From positions 5,305,994 through 5,369,993 of the forward strand of contig CAJINV010000001.1 in NCBI GenBank assembly GCA_905178155.1: a stretch of 64,000 nt of DNA. The letters are read 5' to 3'. The notes under the pieces are model-generated. The model was not told where the DNA came from. It was given only the letters and a program-made list of their open reading frames with translations, and ran no database searches. Below are positions 1 through 9,861 of the stretch, piece after piece (position 1 is the stretch's first letter; each line of letters opens with the position of its first letter). The translations under genes and the position numbers were made by a program. This DNA comes from Amoebophrya sp. A120 (Eukaryota > Sar > Dinophyceae > Syndiniales > Amoebophryaceae).

Positions 1-438
1 GCCGTCCCTTTTGCGGCCGTGACAGAACCAGATTGGTTTTTTTTGATGTCGTACGGTTTTGAGCGTCCAATACATTGCTACCCGAAGACTCGATTGCTTT
101 TCGGGCAGAAGGTGGTTTTTCAGGCAAAAAATCTCATCATCAATTTCATCACGATCTGGAAACATCCTTCAAAACCCTCTGGAAGTAGCGGAGTCGTTGT
201 TTACATGAACCGGCTGTCCACACTTTCGTGATCCCCCCCTTCTCCGCCCATCGCAACCCTCTTCTTGCGATCCTTCTCCGCGTCCATTAGCTCCCTGTGA
301 TAGTAGTGGTGATGTGGGTTATTTCCAAAAAATCCAGTTCATGTCGTTTTAATTCACCAATGAAGCAGAAGCATGTCGCTGTTCTGAATGAACGAACGAA
401 GAGATGCTACCGTAGTAGTACACAACAAAAACTCTCTA
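1..438. other. 3' flank, no gene seen
   Basis: No coding region is supported here. A short plus-strand open frame lies at 19-231, but it has no recognisable domain and opposes the orientation of every supported gene. The stretch is downstream of the membrane-protein gene that ends at 439 and probably holds its 3' untranslated region. Confidence 0.5.
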
Positions 439-1404
439 CTACTCAACATGATCAAAAAAACATCTATACATGACGTAGAGGATGATAATTCCAACGGCCA
501 CGACCCCGAGCAAGCACTCGGCGTAAAACCAGAGATCGGTGCCCTCTTCCTCCACGGCCGCGGCAGTTGTGGAGGTGGTTTCTGTCGTTTTTGTGCCATT
601 GGTTGAATTCGTTGTATTTGTCGCGTCCTCGTCCGCGTCCTCGTCGTCTCCTAAGAAACCCGTTTGCAGCCCACTGCTTCGCTTCCGCGTCGTGGTTCTC
701 AGCGCATGTTGACCCCTTGTTTCAACCTCTGCTCTGCTCAAGTGACTTGTGGCTACAATCGGTCGGCGCGAAGAAGCATAGTTTTTTCGGTCGTGGAAGG
801 AAGAGCCCTGGGTACTAGAGGTTCTTGTTGGGTCTAGGTCGGACGACTGCGGTTCAACAGCCATAAGTTTTAACAGGGTGCCGTCCAGGGATTGCTGCTG
901 TTCGCCTTGTGCAGATTTTGCTGTTGAGGCTTTTCCGTTTTTTCCAAGCGCCGACGGTGCTGGTGACATCAATCTAGAGGAAGTACTATTCTCGCGATTG
1001 TGCAGTCCTTGTAGACCGGGATTGCTCGGTTGATGTTCTGCGGTCGCGGAAGCCAGACCTCGCCGCACAGCTTTTCTCGGGTGGTCGGCCCGCGCGGATT
1101 TTCGAACGGACACGGAGTCGTCGTTACTGGGCTGGGTTTCACGAAGGCCGCCGCTCCTGATTCGCAGCTTGGCCTCCCCTCCAGAAGCAGAAGCCGTTGC
1201 ATCTACGAGCTCATCTTGTGTTGCCACCTCCCCGGCGGCATCGAGCGAGGCAGCATCAGCAGTCCGCCTTTCTGGTTTCCGAAGCAATGCGAAGTCGGTG
1301 TCGAGCCCGGAAGCACACGGGGTCCAGAAAGCAGATGTCACCATTGAAGCGACGAAGAAGCTTGCATAGCGCGTCACCATGCAGAGGTTTTGGGCAAGAA
1401 ACAC
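439..1404 (-). CDS. Putative type I single-pass membrane protein
   Basis: The product is 321 aa and I do not recognise its family. A hydrophobic N-terminus around residues 9-32 (SFFVASMVTSAF) looks like a signal peptide; the start may be Met1 or Met9. The middle is low-complexity, rich in Ser, Thr, Ala and charged residues. Just before the C-terminus there is a Thr/Asn-rich stretch with several N-glycosylation sequons (NTT, NST, NGT), then one membrane span (LLGVVAVGIIILYVMY) and a nine-residue cytosolic tail. The inferred topology is a secreted, probably glycosylated ectodomain anchored by one helix. The frame is uninterrupted with no sign of an intron. Existence as a gene is fairly secure from the signal-plus-anchor layout; function is unknown. 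Confidence 0.6.
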   Translation of the reverse strand: MFLAQNLCMVTRYASFFVASMVTSAFWTPCASGLDTDFALLRKPERRTADAASLDAAGEVATQDELVDATASASGGEAKLRIRSGGLRETQPSNDDSVSVRKSARADHPRKAVRRGLASATAEHQPSNPGLQGLHNRENSTSSRLMSPAPSALGKNGKASTAKSAQGEQQQSLDGTLLKLMAVEPQSSDLDPTRTSSTQGSSFHDRKNYASSRRPIVATSHLSRAEVETRGQHALRTTTRKRSSGLQTGFLGDDEDADEDATNTTNSTNGTKTTETTSTTAAAVEEEGTDLWFYAECLLGVVAVGIIILYVMYRCFFDHVE

Positions 1405-2225
1405 AAAACGCGATGGCCACGAGAAGGTTTTACCGCGTTGCGCAGTAGCATCGTGTTTTTGACGGAATTCTTAGCTTTGCAGATGAGTTTCGGTATTCAA
1501 TCATCGTTTTCGTCGTACAAATCCAACTAGTATTCTTTGGTCCGATAATTGCAGTAATTCTACAAACCAGCTCTTTTTTTCGTTCTCTTGAGTACCAAAA
1601 GTACCTACGCGATCTGAATCACAGAGCGTGCGAGACGAAGCGCTCTAACGAATTTGAAACGACTGCAGCGACATCAAAACCTCATCGAGATGCGATTCCA
1701 AAAACGATTGCGATCTGCGAACCCCAGTGTGTGGTCAGATATGAAAGTTCCATGCGTACGTACCTATCAAGCTCCGAGACTTTTCGTCCTTCTCGGAGGA
1801 GCACCACCCCCACCCCGTTCGTCCCTTTACTAACCCCAGCTACACAACAAACACAACTCCTGCTTGCAAATAAATTTGAAGCCACAAATTTGAAATTGCA
1901 ACACATCGTTGAAGACACGATGATTGCAATCGAATCTTCGTTCTCGCGTCGACAGTAGAGGTTGTACAAGCAGCCCTTTCAGCTTTTTTCGAAGTTAATA
2001 AACCAACCTTCAATAATTCAATTCTTTAAAAATTCATCTCCAGCACTGTTTCTTGCAACGGGGGTTCATCTCCGGATCTCGTTTTCAATAGCCCTTAGTG
2101 TATTTGTACTTAGTTCTACTCACGTCGGGGTTGCGGTGTAGTGCACAAGGTGGATTATTTTCGGTTCGCACGCTACCACGCTAAATACATTTTTGCTTTT
2201 CCGTGATCGACACCCGGTGCCTCCT
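1405..2225. other. Intergenic, no gene seen
   Basis: This is the 5' flank of the membrane-protein gene and the 3' flank of the dynein light chain gene. Only short frames without recognisable features occur on either strand (for example minus 1682-1969). I see no RNA gene or repeat. Confidence 0.5.
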
Positions 2226-2932
2226 TTACGCCTGCACCGAGAGGGACTTGAACAAGAGCACCGTCTCGCGTGTGTTCGCAATGTCGAAGAAGCAGACGTG
2301 ACCTACGTTTTGTTTTCCAGTTCCAATCACATCAGCGCCTGTCATGCTTCACTTTCATCTTCTACGTAAACAAAGTAAAGGACACAGTTTTTGATTTTTA
2401 TTTGATAGTCGCACTGCCATGGCAGGAAAAGAAACGCAAAAACAAGCTATCAGCAATTATACTAGCTTCATGCGTGATCGCGGCGGCGAAGCTCTTTCCG
2501 ACGACGGTTTGCCATGGTCCTTTCCCAGGCAATTCGTTGAAATCTTGATCCTCCCCGATCTTCGTCTTGATGTAGTTCCTGATAGTCAATAGTGCCAATC
2601 CGAGTTTTGAAAATTTTTCTCCCGAGATGAAACCAAGTCTCATGCAATTTGCGACAACATTGCCACTTTCCCTGACGACGATGAAATTCGTCCCTATACA
2701 TCACTCATGCGTAACAGCAGAAGGAACGACGGAAGTAAAGTGCAGCGAAAATAAGCAAAAATCAATACGCGATATCCTTCTCCATCTTGTGTTTTTCGAG
2801 GGCCTCCTTGAGAACGATCCGCACCTTGTCCCACAAATGATCTGGCAAGTCGTTCTGGCGAATGCGGCACTCCGGCACTCCCGCCATGGCGGCGGCGTGC
2901 GGGTCCACGACTTGCTCTTCCTCGTCGGACAT
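2226..2932 (-). CDS. Dynein light chain, LC8-like, three exons
   Basis: Three small exons give a 118-aa protein: 2932-2769, 2578-2463 and 2302-2226. Both introns have GT-AG ends and the phases match (2 then 1). LC8-type light chains are dimeric hub subunits of cytoplasmic and axonemal dyneins. Recognisable family segments are the helix ending EKDIANYIK (about residues 51-59), the central PWQTVVGKSF (corresponding to the WHCIVGRNFG strand of LC8), THEAS (the conserved THE motif) and a C-terminal strand ending VLLFKS. The first 25 residues are an acidic extension absent from the shortest LC8 proteins. The start at 2932 is the only Met before the conserved core apart from an internal one at residue 16. 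No single long frame shows this gene, so it is easily missed. Confidence 0.85.
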
Positions 2933-3444
2933 GTTGGTTGTGCTAGTTTCTTCGAGAAAAAACTAGAAGCGGTTCGTTCAACCTGTTGCCTCTAGTACTG
3001 AAAGGAAACAGAGCGGCTTGGTTTCAGAAAAATTAACACGCGTTAGTTCAAATTGGCACTTCAATAAAAAAGTTTTCGCGACCCATCTTTACGTGAGAAC
3101 GACCAACGACGAGCAAAAACAAAGATCAACTCAGCTCCTCTCATTGCTTCCTTGGCGCCTCGTACTTACTGCTGCTGTGCAGGTGCCTCACACTCTCAAC
3201 TAGTACTCTCGCTCATTATCTGTAAGCTTTAGCAAGCAAGAACGGAACAATAAATCTTGCGGCTCTGAATTCAATCAAATAGGACGAAGGACAAGCTCTC
3301 CCAGTTCTCTTGTTGAAGTTGAAAATTATCGTCCGGGTCACAATAATAAATTGTCGGCTTTGATGTTTGTCGCGAATGAATGCAGTGAAAGCACCACTTT
3401 TTTTGCTAGAAAAGTTATCTGATACAACATCATTCATTATCATT
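2933..3444. other. Intergenic, no gene seen
   Basis: The stretch lies between the dynein light chain start and the stop of the SET-domain gene. No coding, RNA or repeat feature could be supported. Confidence 0.5.
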
Positions 3445-5347
3445 TCATAGCAGTGCACCAGGTCCGAAAACGACCTTCAAGTGCTCGTCGCGCAGGTTCT
3501 TCATCGCGATGGCATCTGGGGACCCACCATCTTTATAAAAGGCAAAGGTGTCTGGGTCTGGAAGAGTCATGCTGTTTCTGCATGACACAGGAGGTCTGCC
3601 ATGGAAGCTCTAGCATCACAGGTTTCGAGAAGCTTCCGCAATGCCGAACCCGCATGACAAATCCCCCATTTTGGTGACAGAAAGTGAGCAGCTTTTGCTA
3701 CCTATGCATGAGAGATTTTTGTGTGTTCCGAAATGCGCATCACAGGTTACATCCCTCCAGATCCAGACACTTTTGCATTTGATAATCTTGCTCCTCCAAC
3801 CATTTCGCGATGCAGCACAACACCTGGCAACTGTGGAAGCTGTATGGCTCCCGCCCCAGCACAACGTCCAGTGCACGTGACGCGGTGTTCACGGCCTCGT
3901 CGGCGAACCCTTCGGCATACAACGTTTTCGCGAAGTCCAAAAACACAAAGTAGCCCGCCGGGTCAGAAAACTTCTGAGGCGTTTCCTCTTCTTCTTCCGC
4001 ATCTCCATGAAGATGATCTCCGTCTGACTTAGTTCCGTCGTGTTCATCGTCGCTGGTACTTGACTGCTCCTTCAAAAGCGGTCCTTTAGAAGAAGTAGAC
4101 AATTTCTCCGGGCTCGAACAAGTCGTGGAAGAGCCGGGGCTAGCTGCGGAGGTTTCGTCTGAAAATTTTGCAGCCTGCTGCTGCTCCGCGGCGACGCAGC
4201 ACGAGCTTTGTTTTTCTTTTACTTCTTCCATATCCTGCAGTTCCGCCATGACCCCGAGCAGGCCGAAGCAGCTCTGGATTTTCTCGTAGTGGTCGTCGCC
4301 GCACGGGGCGGAAAGTTCCGTGTACGCCGCCTGAAACTCCTCCGCCTTCGGATGATCCAAAGCATCCGGTTTGCAACCGCTTTTGCGCAGCCGGTGCTGC
4401 GTCACTTCGATCTCCTGGCGCTTCTTGAAGTGACTACTGAGGTCGAGGTAGTTGTCCAGAATTTCTTCGCCCCTCCCAACTTTGCGAATCAAACGGTACT
4501 CTACGATGACCTTCTCGAGGAGCTCGGGCTGATCATGTGGCGGATCCTCAGAAGTTCTGCTTTCAGTTTTACCGGTGCTGGAAATTATCTTGCAGAAGCT
4601 GCGGGCCACATTCGGGGCCGTGAAGTTATGATTGATCAACGACGCGGTCGGCCACAGTCCTAGCACCGGTTCCGCTTCATCTCCGGTCTCTTCTTCACGC
4701 GACGCTTCAACATCACCGGTTCTTGCACTAGAGAGGCTGGTACTTCTACGAGAGGACGCTTCATCACCACTCCAGAAACTCTTGACCTGTTCAAGCGAAA
4801 GTTGGTGGTCCAGATATGCTGTCAGAGAGGTTGAATTTTCACCGTCAGAGGTCGGATTTATCTGCGAAGATCCACTTTTCTGTTTCTCCTCGATGGCTTC
4901 GATCTCTCGCGCGAATCTGCCAGCGCCGTTCCGCCATCTGCGTTTGTCGATTTCGCCACTCGAAATGCTGAGCAAATTGTCGGCCTGATGCCAGTTGTGG
5001 CTAATTTTTTCCTGGTGCCGGCCCTTCCCGACCGGGTGCAACGCCTCAAGCAAGGGACGCTTTTGCGAAATGACATCACCACCTTCACCAGTCCTTGCAC
5101 TGTCGCTCGAAGCAGGAGTAGTAGTAGAAGACGCGACTCGGTTCATGCTCTGCACCAGCTTTTCGTAGCTGGTCGCGTGTAGGAGCGTTGTTTCCGCAAG
5201 GACTAACGTTCCCACCTGCAGTTCCTGTTGCCCTTCGAGAAGATCTCGCTTGACAAACACTCCGCGCCCGCCGTCCTTGTCCAGCACATTGTCCCGCAGC
5301 TCCACTGCTGGGTGGAGCCAAAACCCGTCGTAGCTACCGGCAGGCAT
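3445..5347 (-). CDS. SET-domain protein, SMYD-like, interrupted by an introner element
   Basis: Two exons, 5347-3785 and 3528-3445, give 548 aa once the element at 3534-3784 and one copy of its 5-bp target duplication are removed. SET proteins transfer a methyl group from S-adenosylmethionine to lysine. Visible motifs are GRGVFVKRDL near residues 28-35 (start of the SET fold), SLINHN at 236-241 (family SLxNHS, substrate and cofactor pocket) and GEEILDNY at 293-300, whose Tyr300 matches the catalytic tyrosine. A long Ser/Glu-rich insertion splits the SET region and I see no MYND zinc finger, so it is SMYD-like rather than a typical SMYD. A helical C-terminal region (PAGYFVFLDFAKTLYAEGF) resembles the TPR-like tail of SMYD proteins. 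Without splicing, the frame would end inside the element. Confidence 0.72.
3534..3784 (-). mobile_element. Introner-like element, family 1, copy C (251 bp)
   Basis: Terminal inverted repeats are TATAAAAGGCAAAGGTGTCT on the left and, reverse-complemented, TATCAAATGCAAAAGTGTCT on the right; both continue into GGxTCTGGA. The element is flanked by the direct repeat ATCTT (3529-3533 and 3785-3789). Internal segments such as CCGCATGACAAAT and CTAGCATCACAG recur in the copies at 12491 and 13466. Excision with one duplication joins codon GAT to GGT of the SET gene in frame. No choice of cut inside the duplication gives GT-AG ends (the nearest is AT-AG). It encodes no protein and must be mobilised in trans. 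Confidence 0.88.
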
Positions 5348-5401
5348 GACTAGTCTTAAGCAAGTGATGCTGCTTCTGCACTTCGGTACGAAGAAATAAA
5401 T

Positions 5402-6745
5402 CTAGTTTTGAACGGGTAACAGGTCTTCAGAAGGTTTTTTGAATCTAGATCTACTTCCTTTTACCAAGTACTGTCCCTGCTGTTTATTTTCAATAGCAAT
5501 ACAGAAACTAGATCGGAATCGGCAAAGCAAAAGCTGAAAATCCAAATCGCCATGTTCTGCTCGTCCAAAAATTCTTGCATCCGAAAAGTGAACCTCGTGC
5601 TCGTCCTTCTCCTTATCGTCGTTCGGATCAAGATAAACCGTCTCTTCAGGTACGAGATCGGGATCGCATCGAGAGATTTTTTTCTGTACTTTGCGTATGT
5701 TTCTCTAGTTTAAATATCTGATCGACACTTGCTGAAAATCGTAATCGGGGTGATCAGTAACGGTTGATCGTGTCTGTGACAACAAATAAGATCGGAAACA
5801 GGCGCATTTCTTTTCGAGCATTATTGCAGTTATTCCTTTTCCTGGAGTATTGCGTCGGATGCAGTGGCTAAGTAGTACCTATCTCCTTTGTGTCACGTCG
5901 TGTGTGGCTGTTTCTGTGGGAGCATTTTTTCTCCGACTGCTAGAGTTATCGTCAAAACACTGACGTTCAAGGCGATCACTACTGCCACGCGTATTATGCA
6001 ACTCACCTCGTCCAGGCGCGCCGTTGGGAGCACTAGCAACGCCTCGAGCATCCCGAGAAAGAGCTCCACCAGTAGCACCTGATGAGTGTGTTGATTCGGT
6101 TGAGTGTCAAAAATACAGGCGCAGGGCAGAAAGTAAAAAGGGGACACAACTTTATCAACCGACCTAGGCACGATGAACACGAACTGAATAAGTAAACTAA
6201 CTCCGGATGTTGAACAAACCAAGTTTAAATGAACTAGCAATAGCAACATGTTCATAGAACATCGCGAAGATCCTCATCATTTTACTAGTAAAATCTCAGC
6301 AAAGCTACGAAGCCAATACTCCTATCGTGACGCCGTTCAGCGCCTCGTCGAGTCGGAGGACGTAACTCTGGTTTTGCATCCAGTAGCCGTGGAACATCAG
6401 CATCGGCATGGTCAAGGCACCGAACGCGAGCAAGTAGTTGTTTCTCTTCATGGCGTTTTCGAAACTGAAAGCGCTGTTCGCGAAAAAGTACCGCGCTGCC
6501 TGCACGGGGAGGTACAGAAAAAGCAGAAACACCTCGGCCTCCACCCGGCCCGCTGGGTAGTCGAGCACCGCTTTTTTGTACAGCAGGAGTGTCAGTGTGG
6601 TGAAAAAGAAAAAGTAGCAAAAATAGCTGTTGCAGTACAGTAACAAGTGAAACTGGGCGAGGCATGCGACCGGCTTCGTTCCAGGAGACGTCGCCGTGTC
6701 GGCCGCACATGCAATCACGTCCGCATTCTTGCTGGACGCACTCAT
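5402..6745 (-). CDS. TMEM216: TMEM216-like transition-zone membrane protein (Transmemb_17 family)
   Basis: Exon 1 (6745-6320) and exon 2 (6078-6007) are well supported by GT-AG ends and give a four-helix membrane protein. Family hallmarks are LLYKKAVLDYP, LLFLYLPVQAARYFF and QSYVLRLDEALNG, which closely follow the LLxYP, LYLGIEVIRLFF and QTYVLRLE segments of TMEM216. These proteins sit in the ciliary transition zone with the Meckel/Joubert complex. Exon 3 (5641-5402) is tentative: acceptor AAGAG, in phase, adding a 79-residue hydrophilic tail that starts TVYLDPNDDK and stops only 54 bp before the SET gene; another acceptor 2 bp upstream opens a different frame. The 5' end is also open to doubt, since the frame stays open upstream of Met1 (SDDFEDAEPEA) to an AG at 6779, with a possible coding exon at 6908-6831 across a 52-nt intron. 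Confidence 0.7.
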
Positions 6746-7598
6746 GGCTTCAGGTTCAGCGTCCTCGAAGTCGTCCGACTATAAAAACAGGTGACAGTCT
6801 ACTTCTCTTTGCGGCCGCCTATTCATCCACGTCGCCCTGATGAGAGCACGTGTCCGGACCAATAACGAAGGAAGAGCGAAGAAAAACGCCTGGATCGAGG
6901 CTGAGCATGATGATGATTGTGTAATTTTTTGAAAATTATTTCGGAAAAGTAGAAGCCTTCAAGCTCAGGACTGGTTTATACTTTATAGTAATTGGATTGT
7001 CATTAGTGGACCCCAAAGCTCTCATTCACTCCAGCGCAATTCAATTGTAATCTCTCAAACACATGACAGCTTTTGTGGGAATAGAAGCAACCGGGATTAG
7101 TGCACAAAAGAGAACATCAAGCTACACCAGCAGATCAATGGAGAGAAATACCCGGTCTGCGTCGATCCTGCGTGGGCACAAACGGCCTCATCTTTACCCG
7201 TAGACGTAGTATTCGAAAATACTCAAAAAAAAAATGGGGAAAAAAGACGTTCATTCATTCGTCGAATTTGAATCGCCCACCCTTGTCCACGACCAAGAAT
7301 TGTAGTGAAAAGTTTTCTGTCTACGTTTCCCGATCGCACTCCTTCACCTCCGAAACCACTCTCATGTAGATGAATAGAAGGAACTTTACATCGGATAGAT
7401 TCATTTTCATTTTTTCGAAGCAAACTTACCTCCTGAAAAATTACTTTGAAACAACAGGTGCATATGCTTTCTTTCCAAATCCTCCAACACCAACATTGGA
7501 GTATACTACATGAAACGGTGTAGTGGTCGCATTTACAACGAACAAGATTCTCATCCTCCTGCGCTCGATAGGTGCATATTACCTCCCTTCGTCACCCT
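6746..7598. other. Intergenic; may hold a 5' exon of the TMEM216-like gene
   Basis: No independent gene is supported. A candidate first exon of the TMEM216-like gene lies at 6908-6831 on the minus strand (26 codons from ATG, donor GTGGAT). The rest (7000-7598) is AT-rich flank of the nucleotidase gene with only short featureless frames. Confidence 0.45.
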
Positions 7599-9278
7599 TT
7601 ACACGTCCGCTGCCGCTGCGGCAACCACGCCCCGCTGGCCCGCATTTCGCTGTTCCTCACTGAGCAACTTCTGTGCGTCGGTGGTGACCGATGGACTACT
7701 CTCGTTTTCTTCTTCATCCAACATGTTGTTCCCTTTTCCTGGAATAATTTTTGGTGACAGCGTACTACCAATGGCAGAAGTACAACTACTCGTAGCTGTT
7801 GTAACAACATCGACTTCTGGTGTTCTCCTCGTTGTATCAATATGTCCTACTTCCACCGCGTTCTTGATCTTTTCCAGGATCGGCCAGGCTGGCCCGTCGC
7901 CCGCAAACACGACGTCGAAAGCCGCCTCGTACTGCGCCCGGAGCTCGTCCTCGTTGTAGTTCAACAAACCAAACTTCCAGCGCTTCACGAACTGCGGCGC
8001 GTCGCCCATCTGTGCGTCGCCTAGCGAGTCCCCGATGGAAATCGCGGTGTTCCTCTGCCCGATGGCGGCCCAAACCGCTTCGGGTACGGCCGGGTTCCTC
8101 TCACCGCTCTTCCAGAGTTGTTTGTTGTACATGTGCAGCAGAGGCGGCTTCACGGCTTTCAGCAACCCGCCGCGCGGGTTTGTTGTTCTTTCTGCTGTAT
8201 CGAACTCGAACTGGTTGCTCCAGATTACGTAGTCCGACCTCGCAATCCCGTTCTGCGACAACACTTCCTCGATGATGTTTCCGTAGCCCGCGGAGATGAT
8301 GACCAAGGGGATTTGTTTTTCCTTCAAAATCTTGATGAGCTCCGGCATCCCCGGGCGAATCTGCACCTTGTCCAAATTGTCCTGCACGATGCTGGGCAGG
8401 TCGCCTTCGCGAAAGTTGATCTGTTCGGCTATCTCCACGGTCGCGTCAATCGTTTTTTCGTACCACTCGATCATAAACGGGGTTTTCACCTCCTTGCTCA
8501 TGCTTGCGTCGTTCTCGATCGCGAAGTAGTGGTTGTGCGTCTTCAGGGCTGCGTCGTGGTACGAAGGGGGTAGTCGCGACCAGTGCTCGACCAGCTGGAC
8601 CGCGGTGAGGCCCTTTTGCTTCTCCAGCTGGCCGGTTTTGGGGTTTTGGACCGTGACAAACCGTGTACTTATCGTGGCGTCATAGTCACAGAAAACGACC
8701 ACATCCTTTGGGTCGATTTTGCCAAGATTGGGAGCACTATTTGGAAGCGCAGATGAAACTGGCTGTTTGCTCGGCGTAGTTATTTCATGCTGATCTTGCC
8801 TCGTCTCGCTGCTATCTGTAGTTCCATCCCGCTGCTGGGGGCTGTGGCCGACAAAACCAGCTGAGCCGGCTTGCTGTTTCTCCTCGCGGCCCATTGTATT
8901 TTTCTTTTTGCTGAACGAATCAGTTACTAGAGCAACTGCTTCCAAATCTGATAAAGAGGGTGTAATGGTATCTAGGTTTGTAGTATCTAGAGTCTCAGTA
9001 GCAGCTGTTGCTGCTTGCGCTGCACCGATAGGTTGCTGGTGCTTGCTTCTCAAAAAAGAGGTGGCTGGCGAGGGTTCTTGCTCTGATGTGGGGGATAATT
9101 TTACAAGTGGACCTGGTTCTGACGAAAATGAATTTAAGGCTTCTTCTAGGGTTGTGTGTTCTGGCAACTTCTTCTCTCGTTCCTCCAGACGGATACCAAT
9201 TACCGTGGAAGCTATGAAGACAGTGCAGAACTTAAGCAGCGCGACGTTATGGAGCAACGCGCGCACTACGGAATACAC
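7599..9278 (-). CDS. Pyrimidine 5'-nucleotidase-like HAD phosphatase (NT5C3/UMPH-1 family)
   Basis: The product is 559 aa in one exon. Members of this family dephosphorylate pyrimidine nucleoside monophosphates such as UMP and CMP. The catalytic block starts near residue 190: DYDAT at 198-202 is the HAD nucleophile motif (Asp198, Asp200), ISAGYG at 328-333 is motif II with Ser329, and SIGDSLGD at 414-421 is motif IV with the Mg-binding acidic pair. HYFAIENDASMSKE and FMIEWYEKT match the family's substrate-cap region. The first 190 residues are unlike the cytosolic enzymes: a hydrophobic segment (LKFCTVFIASTVIGI, 15-29) suggests a signal or membrane anchor, followed by a low-complexity stalk. 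An Ala/Ser-rich tail of about 70 residues follows the catalytic domain. Location in the secretory pathway is inference from the N-terminus. Confidence 0.8.
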   Translation of the reverse strand: MYSVVRALLHNVALLKFCTVFIASTVIGIRLEEREKKLPEHTTLEEALNSFSSEPGPLVKLSPTSEQEPSPATSFLRSKHQQPIGAAQAATAATETLDTTNLDTITPSLSDLEAVALVTDSFSKKKNTMGREEKQQAGSAGFVGHSPQQRDGTTDSSETRQDQHEITTPSKQPVSSALPNSAPNLGKIDPKDVVVFCDYDATISTRFVTVQNPKTGQLEKQKGLTAVQLVEHWSRLPPSYHDAALKTHNHYFAIENDASMSKEVKTPFMIEWYEKTIDATVEIAEQINFREGDLPSIVQDNLDKVQIRPGMPELIKILKEKQIPLVIISAGYGNIIEEVLSQNGIARSDYVIWSNQFEFDTAERTTNPRGGLLKAVKPPLLHMYNKQLWKSGERNPAVPEAVWAAIGQRNTAISIGDSLGDAQMGDAPQFVKRWKFGLLNYNEDELRAQYEAAFDVVFAGDGPAWPILEKIKNAVEVGHIDTTRRTPEVDVVTTATSSCTSAIGSTLSPKIIPGKGNNMLDEEENESSPSVTTDAQKLLSEEQRNAGQRGVVAAAAADV

Positions 9279-9861
9279 GTATGGTGGAAATAAATGTGTT
9301 GAGTTTGCTTTTTTGTGATTGTGCTTCTCTATGTCTCATGGTGCGCAAATTCTTTTTAGACTGACACACCGTGTAGTAGTCTGATTAGAATGGTTGCGAT
9401 TGTAGTTGTAAATCCTAGCGCTTTTTGGCTCTGATTAACCCCCTGTTTGCATTTATTTTCCTCGTAAAATGGTGTCAACATCCCATTAGTATATAGATCG
9501 GACCAAACATGAGTAACCAAGCAGCAATTCCATATTTCCAGCCCCAGATCGATTTGCAGATCCGCTATTTCTTTCTGCTTTATCTTGTGCAAAAAATTTT
9601 AGATCGACACACTCTCATCATGAAAAAAAACGCAGTGACCGATCGAAAATTGTATTTGAGGTTTGCATGTAGTATATCATCGAACATGATAGCTCTGTTG
9701 ATCTTCCCACAAAATTCCATTTTCTCACTCGGAATTTTTTGTACTGCGAATCACGTGTAAGCATTTATCACGAAGTAGAAAATTCTGCTCTTCGCAGCTC
9801 ACCATGCATGCCAATTTGTATGTTGAAGAATCCGTGGCAGAACTTCTTTGATCGAGTGATG
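9279..9861. other. Intergenic, AT-rich, no gene seen
   Basis: This lies between the stop of the zinc-finger gene and the start of the nucleotidase gene. The sequence is AT-rich with only short featureless frames. Confidence 0.5.
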
